A stretch of 64,000 bases of DNA, taken from positions 1-64,000 of the forward strand of contig NZ_KB906989.1 in NCBI RefSeq assembly GCF_000381745.1, given 5' to 3'. Position 1 is the stretch's first letter; the number at the start of each line of letters is the position of its first letter. The notes beneath the pieces were generated by a model. That model was given only the letters and a program-made list of their open reading frames with translations. It was not told the origin of the DNA and did not search any database. The stretch comes from Psychromonas ossibalaenae ATCC BAA-1528 (GTDB lineage: Bacteria > Pseudomonadota > Gammaproteobacteria > Enterobacterales > Psychromonadaceae). Shown here one piece after another: positions 46,715 to 55,834 of the stretch. Made by a program: the position numbers and the translations under genes.

Positions 46715-46950
46715 GCGTTCTCTCTTCTGTTTAATGTTTCATAAATTCGGTTAAATCCCGTTTCCATCTGACGCTCTAGGCGCTCTGCATGGTCTTTGAA
46801 CTCATCTTTCGTCACGTAGCTTTCTGCTACATGTGTTTTAAACTCAGATATTTCTTTGTTTAATGAAAAAAACTTAGCAATTAATGTGGTCATCAATACC
46901 GTGACAAACATCGCCACAGCGATAAATGCTTTGATTACCGTCGGATCCAT
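46711..46950 (-). CDS. small membrane protein with coiled coil, lysis region
   Basis: 79 residues from ATG 46950 (ATGA overlap with the upstream gene, AGGAGA upstream). One N-terminal membrane segment (VIKAFIAVAMFVTVLMTTLIAKFF) precedes a charged coiled coil (FKDHAERLERQMETGFNRIYETL). The topology fits an inner-membrane spanin-like or holin-accessory protein, but no lipoprotein partner is seen. Its function is inferred from place only. Confidence 0.6.
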   Translation of the reverse strand: MDPTVIKAFIAVAMFVTVLMTTLIAKFFSLNKEISEFKTHVAESYVTKDEFKDHAERLERQMETGFNRIYETLNRRENA

Positions 46951-47195
46951 CACGTCTCCTTTTGTGGCTGGGTTAAAGGCACTTCTTTTAGCCGTTTTCC
47001 CTGCAGTGATAAAACGATGTCGTCTACAGTTCCCTGCACAACATCATTGGAAGATAAGCTTTTTAAGGTTTCTAGCCCCCCAATAATCAGGCGGGTAACA
47101 AAGCGTTCAGCCATCACATTCCACGCCATTTTAAACAGCATTCCCTGCAGAATTTCCCAGATTGTTTTACCTAAAATAGAGATTAAAAAATGCAT
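46950..47195 (-). CDS. small hydrophobic/amphipathic phage protein, holin candidate
   Basis: 81 residues. It begins MHFLISILGKTIWEILQGML and is hydrophobic or amphipathic over its first 40 residues, then polar (SNDVVQGTVDDIVLSLQG). Adjacent to the DUF5675 gene and the membrane coiled-coil gene, it is a candidate holin or lysis accessory. It does not match a holin family that I can name. Confidence 0.5.
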   Translation of the reverse strand: MHFLISILGKTIWEILQGMLFKMAWNVMAERFVTRLIIGGLETLKSLSSNDVVQGTVDDIVLSLQGKRLKEVPLTQPQKET

Positions 47196-47207
47196 ATTGA
47201 CTCCTTA

Positions 47208-47630
47208 CTAATCTTTGATAATGGTTAATTGCGCAGGCAAGCCGCCAAGCTCATTCATGAGCACATCAAAAGCATCGCCTGAATGCGTCACACACCATTC
47301 ATCATCCAAAAATCCAAAATCAAGCCCCGGTGACAGACAACCAAGCAACTCTGAGGGTTTATTGGCCGGGTGAATCAGGCAGGCAGTACGCAGACTTGGT
47401 CCGTCAATCGTCACGCCTAATGTAGCGGCAACCAGCGCATAACAGTCGCCATACTTAGGGCTGTTATGCGGCACGATTAAATAACTTCCCTCCGGTACAC
47501 AGGATTTAAAGGGCTCGTTATTACGCCATTCTCGCTCAACCATGCGACAGACTTTGCTGCTGTCTGCGCGGTGCATCGTTGAGTAAGTCCCGTGCTCAAA
47601 GTAACGCCGTTTTAAAATAAAATGTTTCAT
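47208..47630 (-). CDS. DUF5675-family protein in the lysis position
   Basis: 140 residues from ATG 47630 (ATGA overlap); a TTG at 47633 is less likely. Key segments are FKSCVPEGSYLIVPHNSPKYGDCYAL and ACLIHPANKPSELLGCLSPG, the DUF5675 pattern with a His, a Cys and glycines arranged like the H...GC motif of L,D-transpeptidases. No lysozyme or other endolysin is visible in the tail/lysis block, so this protein may act on peptidoglycan. That is inference from position and motif shape. Confidence 0.7.
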   Translation of the reverse strand: MKHFILKRRYFEHGTYSTMHRADSSKVCRMVEREWRNNEPFKSCVPEGSYLIVPHNSPKYGDCYALVAATLGVTIDGPSLRTACLIHPANKPSELLGCLSPGLDFGFLDDEWCVTHSGDAFDVLMNELGGLPAQLTIIKD

Positions 47631-47839
47631 CAAATCCCCTGCTCGGACAGCGACTGACAGCTAACACATAACTGACAACCTGGTACTGCAAACCGGCGGG
47701 CTGCCGGGATAGCTTCATCGCACAAAGTGCAGTTGTGTGCACTGGTAATAAATGTGTTTTTACTGCTCTGTTGATGACGATTAATGAGCCTTTGTGTCTG
47801 GGCCATTTCATGCTCACTGGCGCGGTCTAAATCATCCAT
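47630..47839 (-). CDS. TraR/DksA-type C4 zinc-finger protein
   Basis: 69 residues. The motif CTLCDEAIPAARRFAVPGCQLCVSCQ (C-x2-C-x17-C-x2-C type) is the TraR/DksA zinc finger. TraR-like proteins enter the RNA polymerase secondary channel and mimic DksA with ppGpp. In P2-group phages one such gene is common between tube and lysis genes. It is coupled to the downstream DUF5675 gene. Confidence 0.82.
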   Translation of the reverse strand: MDDLDRASEHEMAQTQRLINRHQQSSKNTFITSAHNCTLCDEAIPAARRFAVPGCQLCVSCQSLSEQGI

Positions 47840-47841
47840 AT

Positions 47842-48294
47842 TTAAAAGAGGCCCCGCGTATCATTTTCACTCAAATAGGGAATACCGTTAATACTGACAA
47901 AATGCGGACTGGTGACAAAGCCTTTGAGTTTACGGGTGGTTTTATCCGCGCTTTCAGGATCAACACTGATTAAATCTGAGATAACCAGTTTCACGCCGTA
48001 CAGCTCAACCTTGTCTTCATCGCTGCCGTTGTTTGCATAGAACTGGCAGTCATGCGGGGCAATTTCCCGCCAGCTTCCTGCCTCGCGGGCCTTTTGCTGG
48101 AGCTTACGAAAGTTGTTTAAATCCAGCTCATATTCTGTTTCACACTGGGCGCTGCCGTCGGTGTAACCATCTGTTACCCCGCGAGTCAGTGCCACGGCCG
48201 ATTCATCACTAATGGTGGCCGTCGCCGACTTCACATGCACCATGACGCCAAGAATCGTGACGTCAAAATTACGACCGGTAAATCTCGCAGTCAT
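47842..48294 (-). CDS. tail tube protein, DUF2597 type
   Basis: 150 residues. FTGRNFDVTILGVMVHVKSATATISDESAVALTRGVTDGYTDGSAQCETEYELD matches the HP1-type DUF2597 tube proteins rather than P2 FII. It lies directly after the sheath gene, as expected. It polymerises into the inner tube of the contractile tail. Confidence 0.83.
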   Translation of the reverse strand: MTARFTGRNFDVTILGVMVHVKSATATISDESAVALTRGVTDGYTDGSAQCETEYELDLNNFRKLQQKAREAGSWREIAPHDCQFYANNGSDEDKVELYGVKLVISDLISVDPESADKTTRKLKGFVTSPHFVSINGIPYLSENDTRGLF

Positions 48295-48297
48295 CGG

Positions 48298-49431
48298 TTA
48301 TTCTCCTATCCGTTGATTAAGCATGATGCCCACGGTAATTTTCACCGGGCATTCATAAGGGGTGACAGCCATTAGAATTTCTATTTCTTCGCTGTTAATC
48401 CAGGTGATAGTAATGTCCTCATCCAGAGGCGGTTTAATCTCGCCTGGAAATACATAATCACCAATGATGGTACTGACCGACATCTCACGTAAATCCTGGC
48501 TGAAATACAGTTTTGCAGAGGCGATACTGCCGGGGGTGGAATTAAGCTCTCGGTCTCCTAAGCGCGCAATAGCTCGGATGCGGACTTTACGGGCAGCCTT
48601 CATTGCAACGCGGATATGGCGGATATCTTGAAAATCCCCGCCGGCCACATCAAGCGTGCGCCCTGTTGTCCAGTACTGGCCGTCATAGTCTGGATACCAC
48701 ATCGGTACCGCATAACGGTTTGATTCGAGTGTTTTTAAATAGGCAAGCTCTAACGGCGCCCCGTCAACATCAACGGCAAGCTCTGTGCTGCCTAATACAC
48801 TGCCGGTTTTAACGCGAGCTGGAGAATCGGCAATGGATACTTCTTGATTGGCTAAGCGACCGGCATAAATGCCAATGGTTGAACTGTCGGTATGTACCAG
48901 CGGGACAACCGTCACGTATTCACTGGCCACCGAATCCTGCATGGAGACAGTAGCAGTTACCCACTGCGACCAGGTCTGCCCGCTCTCATCACTGGTATCA
49001 ATGTAAGGGCAGCAGCAGATAGCGAAAGTTTCGCGGCCAAGTTTGGCTTTTAATTCATTGCGTAAAGCGGCTGCATCTTCAAAGAGCTTTTTATCTTCCG
49101 CTGGAAAGTCTAAAACAAAGGCCTCAAAGCTCGATGTTTCATTGGCTTTACTGACCGCATCCTGCCAGTTATCCCCCTCTTTTAAAATCATGACGCCAGC
49201 GGTCCAGCCTTGCTTGCCGTTAAGCTGCGCTGCTTTCATCGTGGTCATCAATGAGCACCCCGCATCACTCAGGGCTTCATCTAAATCACTGCTGTTATCA
49301 ACCATGATAAGGTCGCGTTTTGCCCCTTCGTTTACATCACCGTAGCCGACAAATAAAAAATGAAATTCAACGCCCGGGATTGACCCGTTCATCATATTAG
49401 ATATGTTAATAATAACTTCTGGAAACGCCAT
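48298..49431 (-). CDS. tail sheath protein, DUF2586 type
   Basis: 377 residues. The N-terminal GVEFHFLFVGYGDVNEG, the central VEAFVLDFPAEDK-like region and the C-terminal YFSQDLREMSVSTIIGDYVFPGEIKPPLDEDITITW match HP1-type sheath proteins. It forms the contractile sheath around the tube encoded next. It is shorter than P2 FI (396 residues). ATG 49431 has a clear GGAGCA site upstream. Confidence 0.82.
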   Translation of the reverse strand: MAFPEVIINISNMMNGSIPGVEFHFLFVGYGDVNEGAKRDLIMVDNSSDLDEALSDAGCSLMTTMKAAQLNGKQGWTAGVMILKEGDNWQDAVSKANETSSFEAFVLDFPAEDKKLFEDAAALRNELKAKLGRETFAICCCPYIDTSDESGQTWSQWVTATVSMQDSVASEYVTVVPLVHTDSSTIGIYAGRLANQEVSIADSPARVKTGSVLGSTELAVDVDGAPLELAYLKTLESNRYAVPMWYPDYDGQYWTTGRTLDVAGGDFQDIRHIRVAMKAARKVRIRAIARLGDRELNSTPGSIASAKLYFSQDLREMSVSTIIGDYVFPGEIKPPLDEDITITWINSEEIEILMAVTPYECPVKITVGIMLNQRIGE

Positions 49432-49458
49432 TGCTTTGCTCCTGTTTAACTATATTCG

Positions 49459-50160
49459 TTACTGCCTGCCGTAATTCAGACTCTGGAAAGCACGTCCCCA
49501 TGCTTTAGTGGTTCTTTCTCTATCGGCCCCTAAAAAGCGGCGTGACGGTGTTTTTATCTGCCAGCTTTTTTTATGAGGCGGCATTAACCCCCTATCCCGC
49601 AGGTAACCAAATGCCCCCTGCACCTCTTCGGTAGTGAAGTTCTCAACCATAAACTTAACCGTGGGGACTCTTTTCTTTCCCCTTGGGGCATTAGGATTCA
49701 TGCGCCTTGCGTATATTTCATACCCCAGTGCTTTAAGTGTTTTAGCCTGCGCTCTTGAGCACCCTTCAGGTTGATTCTTTTTATAATGGTCCCTATCAGC
49801 CTTTGCCGTGACTGTGCTTCCTTTGCTGTGCCGGCTGCCGACCACGCCTGCATGTACCCGGTAATTACCTCTTTTAAGCGTGATATCAGCATGATTTTCA
49901 TCAGAGCTGCCGCTGACGATAATGTGCTGGCGCAGACCAAGGAGCATTTTAGGCTTTCGCTTAGTGCGCCTTTTCTGCCTTTTAGCCCACTTACTGCCCT
50001 CCGGCGTCTGCTGGCGTGTAATGTTCTGCCTGGAGGCTGTCGCTATATTGGCTGCCACGCGCCTAAGCAGGCGCTTTCTCTTTTGTGGGGGAAGCGCTAT
50101 CGCTTTAGCAATGTTTTCTACCTGTTTTAATGTCTTCTTATTAAAACTAATTTTTATCAT
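49459..50160 (-). CDS. phage virion morphogenesis / tail completion protein (gpS-like)
   Basis: 233 residues, strongly basic. The N-terminal half (NIATASRQNITRQQTPEGSKWAKRQKRRTKRKPKML) matches the phage morphogenesis (gpS) family with the conserved Q-x-x-P-x-G-x-x-W motif. The C-terminal half is longer than in P2. It overlaps the R-like gene upstream (ATGA). It acts in joining head and tail. Confidence 0.78.
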   Translation of the reverse strand: MIKISFNKKTLKQVENIAKAIALPPQKRKRLLRRVAANIATASRQNITRQQTPEGSKWAKRQKRRTKRKPKMLLGLRQHIIVSGSSDENHADITLKRGNYRVHAGVVGSRHSKGSTVTAKADRDHYKKNQPEGCSRAQAKTLKALGYEIYARRMNPNAPRGKKRVPTVKFMVENFTTEEVQGAFGYLRDRGLMPPHKKSWQIKTPSRRFLGADRERTTKAWGRAFQSLNYGRQ

Positions 50161-50660
50161 GATGGCGTTTGTGTATTAGCTATCACCACATCACCATGCA
50201 CTGCTGTCCATATCTCATAAGGTGCTAAAGACCAGCGACTGCCCTGCCAGTAAATTGGCCCTGCATCATCGGGCACCACCATCACCGGCTCAATAAATTC
50301 AATCTCTAAATGCATCAACACAGTGGTTTCACTCTCAGATTCCACATCAAAAACCGGATCGTTTAATTCAAACTCATCACGGTGCTGGTCGTTGTCCATT
50401 ATCCAGGCCATGACGTTGGCAATAATCACCGCCGGGTCAACCTGCTGAAAGGGAAACCGCTCAAACGTAAATAACGCGCTGTAGGAGATATAGCCAATAT
50501 CGTGGCCACGGCCTTGGTTTTTAGCGCCTATTAGCATCTCTACATCTTCCATCCAGCATTCAATATGTTTGTGCTGGCGCTCAGGTGTCACTTTTTTAAG
50601 GTGCCCCAATAACCCCTGCAGGTAATAACCGGCATCTGTTTGGCTTAATGGCGAACTCAT
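50157..50660 (-). CDS. tail completion protein (gpR-like)
   Basis: 167 residues. Place between L- and S-like genes and ALFTFERFPFQQVDPAVIIANVMAWIMDNDQHRDEFEL resemble the P2 phage tail completion protein R. No membrane segment. Both ends are coupled by ATGA overlaps. It should be part of the tail terminator. Confidence 0.75.
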   Translation of the reverse strand: MSSPLSQTDAGYYLQGLLGHLKKVTPERQHKHIECWMEDVEMLIGAKNQGRGHDIGYISYSALFTFERFPFQQVDPAVIIANVMAWIMDNDQHRDEFELNDPVFDVESESETTVLMHLEIEFIEPVMVVPDDAGPIYWQGSRWSLAPYEIWTAVHGDVVIANTQTPS

Positions 50661-51121
50661 AACAGCGCTACCCCTGCTCTGCCTTCTCCTTTTATCGCCC
50701 GAACATGCTGCTGGCTTTCCGTTAATAGTTGGTCGCGCATGTCGATATGACTGGTTGCAACGTTCTCACCCGCATCCTTCATCTGCGTGGTGGCATATTC
50801 AGGTAATAACTCTGATTTTGTGCGGGCAAATACCGCTTTCTCATACAAGATAACCAGCAGGTTTTTATCACCGATTTTCGGCTGACCGACCACGTCCTCG
50901 GCTTTTTCAATACCTGTGGCTTGATAAGCTGTTTTGACCTTGACCAGCTCAATATTAATCTGGGCAATGGAAGCTGCGACTGAATAAGCGATAGACTCTT
51001 TGTCCATTTCCAGCGGTACACCACGGCGTTTTTCAAAGTCGCCCGCGTTTAAATCCGGCCAGAAACCATCATTTTCGATAACAGTGTCTTGATATTCCGG
51101 TTTTACCTGGCCGTTAAACAT
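50657..51121 (-). CDS. head completion protein (gpL-like)
   Basis: 154 residues from ATG 51121 (AGGG about 8 bases upstream); ATG 51127 and a longer frame to 51154 are possible. The sequence GFWPDLNAGDFEKRRGVP and ESIAYSVAASIAQINIELVKVKTAYQ matches P2 gpL/HP1 head-completion proteins. It binds the portal after packaging. It lies after the terminase endonuclease gene, with a 120-bp spacer. Confidence 0.78.
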   Translation of the reverse strand: MFNGQVKPEYQDTVIENDGFWPDLNAGDFEKRRGVPLEMDKESIAYSVAASIAQINIELVKVKTAYQATGIEKAEDVVGQPKIGDKNLLVILYEKAVFARTKSELLPEYATTQMKDAGENVATSHIDMRDQLLTESQQHVRAIKGEGRAGVALL

Positions 51122-51241
51122 ATCCATTTCCCTAATAAGTGCGCCTCTGGCCACTGGCTTAAGGATTAAGCATCGTCATTAATGGCGTGCTCATCCTCGC
51201 CAGCCGAGGCGCGGTGGCGTAGGAGCTTTTACAATACGAAT

Positions 51242-51955
51242 TTACAAGTTCGTGCCGTCGATTAAGGCGCGCATGCGCTGCTCAATTTTATCCAGGTGCG
51301 TAGTAACTTGTGCTTTCGGGCTTTGGTTTTCAGCTTCAATTAATAACGCTTTTGCTTTTTCGAGTGTTTCAATATCCCCCACTGAAGACGCCTTGGCTTT
51401 GCCGGTTTCATCACGCAGTAACTGCAGACCGGCAAACTTGTACCACTTGGCCGTTAACTGCTCATTGATGCGCCACTCTGTTCGAACCTTGTCAAACACC
51501 TGGCTAAAGAACGGCTCGATTGCATGGCCTTGTGCCGACATACGCTCACACCATTTCAATACTTCATCACTACAGAACGTGGCAAAGTCGCGTTTAAACC
51601 GCTGTGGTGTATCAAGCTCTCGCTCAATCGCTTTATCACACCAGTTAATCGCCGTTTCTAAATCGTCGATATCAAATAACCAAACAATCATGATGGCGAA
51701 TAACGGGTTATCAAAACGCGCATCGCTTGCGATATATTGCTCAACTGCCATGCGGTACTTAGGCACCAACACATCACGTTTATGTGTCACTTTGTCTTCA
51801 AGGCGGTTAAAGCCTTTTAGTTCTTTTTCATCATTCGCGAGTTCAGCGAGTAACAGGTGCAGGCTTTTAGGCTCTGCCCCGCAAGGCTGATGGTGACCTT
51901 GTTCACTCTGCTGTTTTAATTTATTGTGACGTTGACGCCTGATTGCACTGACCAT
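51242..51955 (-). CDS. terminase endonuclease subunit (gpM-like)
   Basis: 237 residues. It shows the P2 gpM pattern: KRDVLVPKYRMAVEQYIASDARFDNPLFAIMIVWLFDIDDLETAINWCDKAIE. gpM cuts at cos together with gpP. It lies between capsid and head-completion genes as in P2. The basic N-terminus (AIRRQRHNKLKQQ) may contact DNA. Confidence 0.85.
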   Translation of the reverse strand: MVSAIRRQRHNKLKQQSEQGHHQPCGAEPKSLHLLLAELANDEKELKGFNRLEDKVTHKRDVLVPKYRMAVEQYIASDARFDNPLFAIMIVWLFDIDDLETAINWCDKAIERELDTPQRFKRDFATFCSDEVLKWCERMSAQGHAIEPFFSQVFDKVRTEWRINEQLTAKWYKFAGLQLLRDETGKAKASSVGDIETLEKAKALLIEAENQSPKAQVTTHLDKIEQRMRALIDGTNL

Positions 51956-51963
51956 AAAAACTC

Positions 51964-52977
51964 CTATTCGTCCGGCGGTGTAACAGGCCCGATAACAACC
52001 TCTTCAATAGCAGCGAATTTATCAAAATCGCCTACGGCATAACCTTCCATGCGCAGGTATGAAGACTCATATTGCTTGCGGTCTTCTTCATTACGCGACT
52101 TGCGCCACTGCGTGCCTTTCTGCGTTAAAATCTGCAGGTTCTTTAAGGAGGTTACCCAAATAGCCGTCGCTGGAAAAAATGGCGGTGTGTAGGCTTTTTT
52201 ACCGTCAATCGTTTTAGCCAGTGACTGTGCTGCTTTATGCTCCGTCGGTGTATTAGCGGATTCCAGTAAGCGGTGCGACTCAGCCGCCACTAAATCACGG
52301 CCGACCAGGACGACTAAATCGGGATCCCCTTGATACACTTCATGAATAACGTTATTCACTAAATCGTTCACCACGGAGTCCAGGTTCTTATAGGAATCTT
52401 CAGTCTCGCCGGTGGCATCAAGCACGACAGAATCAATCACTTGCCCAGGCGCTTTTTCTTTCACAATGGTTAACCAGCCTTTGTTGACATCTTGACCAAG
52501 CGGGTTATTTTCAGGATCGGTTGTCTCAGCAACACTGGTACCGTTAAAACCAATTCTGAGCATGTCGAGTGCGAAGTTACGCGTAATAGAGGCATTCATT
52601 AACTTAACGAATTCACCGGCATTACCCGCGTTCGCCCACTGCGTTAAGGTGACCCAGGTAACCGCCGCCCCAGAGTCCGTTTCAACGAGTAGATAAGTAT
52701 TACCGTCAATGCCCAGCTGAGCAGTAAAACGGCCGTTCTTTTTACGACCGGTTAAAAGTCCACCGGTACCCACATCAACCACCTGACCGGTAATTTGGTC
52801 AACTGAAATCATAGAAATGCTTGATAAAAAACCATCAGAATACTGAATCGCCTGACGCAGTTTTGTTTCCATCGGCGGGGTAACTGAAAACTGTTTCGTT
52901 ACATCGATAACACCGGCAGCTTGTGCCAGAGCAACGGAGTATTCATTTAAATATTTACTGGCTAATGCATTAAACAT
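51964..52977 (-). CDS. major capsid protein (gpN-like)
   Basis: 337 residues. It has the P2-type capsid pattern: an N-terminal helix (NEYSVALAQAAGVIDVTKQFSV), VGTGGLLTGRKKNGRF, the DMLRIGFNGTSVAETTDPENNPLGQDVNKGWL segment and LVGRDLVAAESHRLLE. The P2 homologue has an HK97-like fold and is trimmed by the gpO protease. It starts with a one-base overlap after gpO. Confidence 0.9.
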   Translation of the reverse strand: MFNALASKYLNEYSVALAQAAGVIDVTKQFSVTPPMETKLRQAIQYSDGFLSSISMISVDQITGQVVDVGTGGLLTGRKKNGRFTAQLGIDGNTYLLVETDSGAAVTWVTLTQWANAGNAGEFVKLMNASITRNFALDMLRIGFNGTSVAETTDPENNPLGQDVNKGWLTIVKEKAPGQVIDSVVLDATGETEDSYKNLDSVVNDLVNNVIHEVYQGDPDLVVLVGRDLVAAESHRLLESANTPTEHKAAQSLAKTIDGKKAYTPPFFPATAIWVTSLKNLQILTQKGTQWRKSRNEEDRKQYESSYLRMEGYAVGDFDKFAAIEEVVIGPVTPPDE

Positions 52978-53864
52978 TAAATTGCCTCCACGTTGGTTTC
53001 ACCGGCACCTTCACCACCAGGTCGTTGACCAGGTACTTCGGTTGACAGCTCATTGAACTTTGTTTCTAACCCATTCACTTTTTCAGTTAGCGGCTTAAGC
53101 TGTTTGGCAAGCTCGCTGCTGAACTGCGCTGCTGAAAACGCTTGTGGCTTTTCTTCTGCAGGCGTTTCAGTTTCAGCCACGGCTTCGGTCTGACTGAATT
53201 TTTGATTTAACTCAGCCAGTAAATTTGTTTTAAATTCACTGAAATGCATCTGCATCTCTTGTGCTAATTCTTCTTTAGTCACGTCGGTTTCCTCTGGTTC
53301 AGGGATTGTTTGGTCTTCCGGCAGCGAGCCACCAGACTGGAAATATTGAGCGAGGGTGGCAATGGCTTTAGTGATTGGATTTTGTTGAGAGAAGCATTCT
53401 GAGAATTCAATCTCTTCGAGTTGGCTGCACTCAATGTTTTTTTCATCACCGCTGCCTGTTGAGAATTTCAAACGGGTTGTGCCTGTTGATGCTGGGGAGT
53501 CCGTCACCGCAAGCCCCATTAAGTAACACGTCCCCTGGCCTTTATAATCAGGATTAGGCTCGATGGAGGTAAACAGCTTCTGCTCATTCGCGTTAGCTTT
53601 TAAAAGATGAGTATTCGGCGTAATTTTGGCAAAGAGGCGTAATTTACCGCTTCGCTTTTCAGCCTTTAACTGCTCAACAACACCCCAGTTATTCCCCTCG
53701 AATTTCCCCCAGTTTGAACGTTGGTGCTCCGGCCAGATTAATGCGCTGTACTCATCATGCGAATAAGTATCAGCCATTTCATTAATCCAGTTAGCAGTGA
53801 TAGCACGACCGTCAACGGTTGCCCCTTCTGTTGCTACTATTTTCCAGTCACTCTTTTTTGCCAT
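52977..53864 (-). CDS. capsid scaffold/protease (gpO-like)
   Basis: 295 residues. The N-terminal protease part includes EHQRSNWGKFEGNNWGVVEQLKAEK and CYLMGLAVTDSPASTGTTRL, where the Ser in TDSPAS is the P2 gpO catalytic position. The C-terminal 130 residues are acidic, helical and Gln/Glu-rich, the scaffolding part. It shapes the procapsid and then cleaves itself and the capsid protein. It is the first gene of the leftward late operon. Confidence 0.87.
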   Translation of the reverse strand: MAKKSDWKIVATEGATVDGRAITANWINEMADTYSHDEYSALIWPEHQRSNWGKFEGNNWGVVEQLKAEKRSGKLRLFAKITPNTHLLKANANEQKLFTSIEPNPDYKGQGTCYLMGLAVTDSPASTGTTRLKFSTGSGDEKNIECSQLEEIEFSECFSQQNPITKAIATLAQYFQSGGSLPEDQTIPEPEETDVTKEELAQEMQMHFSEFKTNLLAELNQKFSQTEAVAETETPAEEKPQAFSAAQFSSELAKQLKPLTEKVNGLETKFNELSTEVPGQRPGGEGAGETNVEAI

Positions 53865-54067
53865 TACCCTGGGCTGCCTTTTTAAAATTGATGTCAGTCA
53901 ATGTCTCTTTGTAAGGGCAACAATACGCCTTTGAACGGGGCTGGTCAGTCACGGCGCTTCCGACAAATTCCGATTTAACCGTTCTCGGAATTAATCGGAA
54001 TTTTCTTTAAATATTTGGGGTTTTTCGGGGGGTATGATGAAGACAAATACATTAATAAAGAGTGAAA
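53865..54067. promoter_or_regulatory. divergent late promoter region with inverted repeat
   Basis: The 203-bp gap separates the leftward scaffold gene from the rightward terminase gene and must hold both late promoters. It includes a perfect 10-bp inverted repeat, AATTCCGATT at 53966-53975 and AATCGGAATT at 53993-54002, with 17 bp between. A TGT-N12-ACG element at 53910-53927 is near the TGT-N12-ACA consensus of Ogr-type activators. Either could be the activator site. Confidence 0.5.
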
Positions 54068-55834
54068 ATGGCCTATTCCCCGGAAATAAAACAAGCGGCA
54101 AGAGCGTTATATTTAAAAGCCTGGACACCAAAAGAAATAGCCAAAGAGCTGTCCCTTGCCAATGAGCGTATTGTTTATTTCTGGGCGGATAAGTACGGCT
54201 GGCGTGATATGCTGCGAGAGCATACGGTGGATGAAGCTATCTCTACCCGCATTCAAGCATTACTTGAGATTCCAGAGCCCACTAAACCACAATTAGATTT
54301 GTTAGACCGTTTAATCGGTCATCATGTGAAGCTAAAAAAACAGCGTAAGCAGGATGAAAAACCAAGTGGTGATAATGACCATCAAGCCAGCAGTAAACCC
54401 AATAAATCTAACCGTGGAAAGTCATCGAATAACGACAAGAAAAAGAAGAAAGGCAAAAATAACATTGAGCATATAGCGACTGATAATTTTAATGGTTGGA
54501 ATGCCTCTTTATTTAAGTACCAGATAAAAATGCGCAATAACATCGGTCAGCGCATTCGTAACATCCTTAAATCCAGGCAGATTGGTGCCACCTATTATTT
54601 CAGCGGTGAAGCCTTAGAAGATGCGATTTTAACCGGTGATAATCAGATATTTCTTTCCGCATCACGCAACCAGGCGGAAGTGTTCCGCAGTTATATTATT
54701 GCCATCGCCAAAGAGTTTTTAGATATTGAATTAACCGGTAACCCGATTATTTTATCCAACGGCGCTGAGCTGCGTTTCTTATCAACCAACAGTAAAACAG
54801 CGCAAAGCTACCACGGGCATGTGTATGTGGATGAGTACTTTTGGATCCCCAAATTTGAAGAATTAAACAAACTAGCCTCTGCCATGGCGACCCATAAAAA
54901 CTGGCGTAAAACCTACTTTTCAACGCCCTCTTCAAAAACACATCAAGCCTATCCATTTTGGACCGGCGACAGCTGGCGACGCGGTAAAGACAGTCGCGCT
55001 AATATTGATTTCCCCACCTTCAAAGAGATGCAAGGTGGCATCGTGTGCCCGGATAGGCAATGGCGTTACATCGTCACTATTGAGGATGCACTCGAGGGTG
55101 GCTGTGCGTTATTTGATATTGATGAACTACGTGATGAATACAGCCATGCAGATTTTCAAAACCTGTTTATGTGTGTATTTGTCGACGGTGCAACATCCGT
55201 CTTTCAATTCTCACATCTTGAACGCTGTATGGTTGATATGGCGCATTGGCAGGATGTTAAACCCAATGACAAACGCCCCTTTGGTCATCGTGAAGTCTGG
55301 CTGGGGTACGATCCGTCACGTACCCGGGACAATGCCTGTTTAGTTGTTGTTGCCCCGCCGATTGTCGCCCCGGAAAAGTTTCGCGTGTTAGAAAAGCATT
55401 ACTGGAAAGGCCTTAACTTTCAGTACCAGGTCGCGCAGATAGTCAACGTCTTTACGCGCTATAACGTCACCTATTTAGGCGTGGATACCACCGGTATCGG
55501 GGCCGGTGTTTGGGATTTAATCAGTAAAAAATACCCGCGGGAAGCCCACGCGATTCATTACAGCAACGAAAGTAAGAACCGCTTAGTCATGAAGATGATA
55601 GACGTCGTTGAAGGTAACCGCCTGCAGTATGACGCCGAGCATAAAGATATATCAATGGCGTTTATGGCAATCAAACGTGCGGCAACGCATTCTGGTAATG
55701 CCATGACGTTTAAAGCAGAGCGCAGTGAATTAACCGGCCATGCTGATGCTTTCTGGGCTATTTCACACGCACTCATTAATGAACCTTTGGATTATAACGA
55801 CAAACCCAAATCAACATGGAAAACCGCCACATGA
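54068..55834 (+). CDS. terminase ATPase subunit (gpP-like)
   Basis: 588 residues from ATG 54068, with AAGAG five bases upstream. The N-terminal winged/HTH segment ([20 protein letters not shown]) is followed by a basic linker, the ATPase part [20 protein letters not shown] (Walker-A-like), [17 protein letters not shown] (Walker B) and the nuclease-like region [18 protein letters not shown]. It powers DNA packaging. It is divergent from the capsid operon, as in P2. Its stop overlaps the portal start by ATGA. Confidence 0.9.
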   Translation: MAYSPEIKQAARALYLKAWTPKEIAKELSLANERIVYFWADKYGWRDMLREHTVDEAISTRIQALLEIPEPTKPQLDLLDRLIGHHVKLKKQRKQDEKPSGDNDHQASSKPNKSNRGKSSNNDKKKKKGKNNIEHIATDNFNGWNASLFKYQIKMRNNIGQRIRNILKSRQIGATYYFSGEALEDAILTGDNQIFLSASRNQAEVFRSYIIAIAKEFLDIELTGNPIILSNGAELRFLSTNSKTAQSYHGHVYVDEYFWIPKFEELNKLASAMATHKNWRKTYFSTPSSKTHQAYPFWTGDSWRRGKDSRANIDFPTFKEMQGGIVCPDRQWRYIVTIEDALEGGCALFDIDELRDEYSHADFQNLFMCVFVDGATSVFQFSHLERCMVDMAHWQDVKPNDKRPFGHREVWLGYDPSRTRDNACLVVVAPPIVAPEKFRVLEKHYWKGLNFQYQVAQIVNVFTRYNVTYLGVDTTGIGAGVWDLISKKYPREAHAIHYSNESKNRLVMKMIDVVEGNRLQYDAEHKDISMAFMAIKRAATHSGNAMTFKAERSELTGHADAFWAISHALINEPLDYNDKPKSTWKTAT

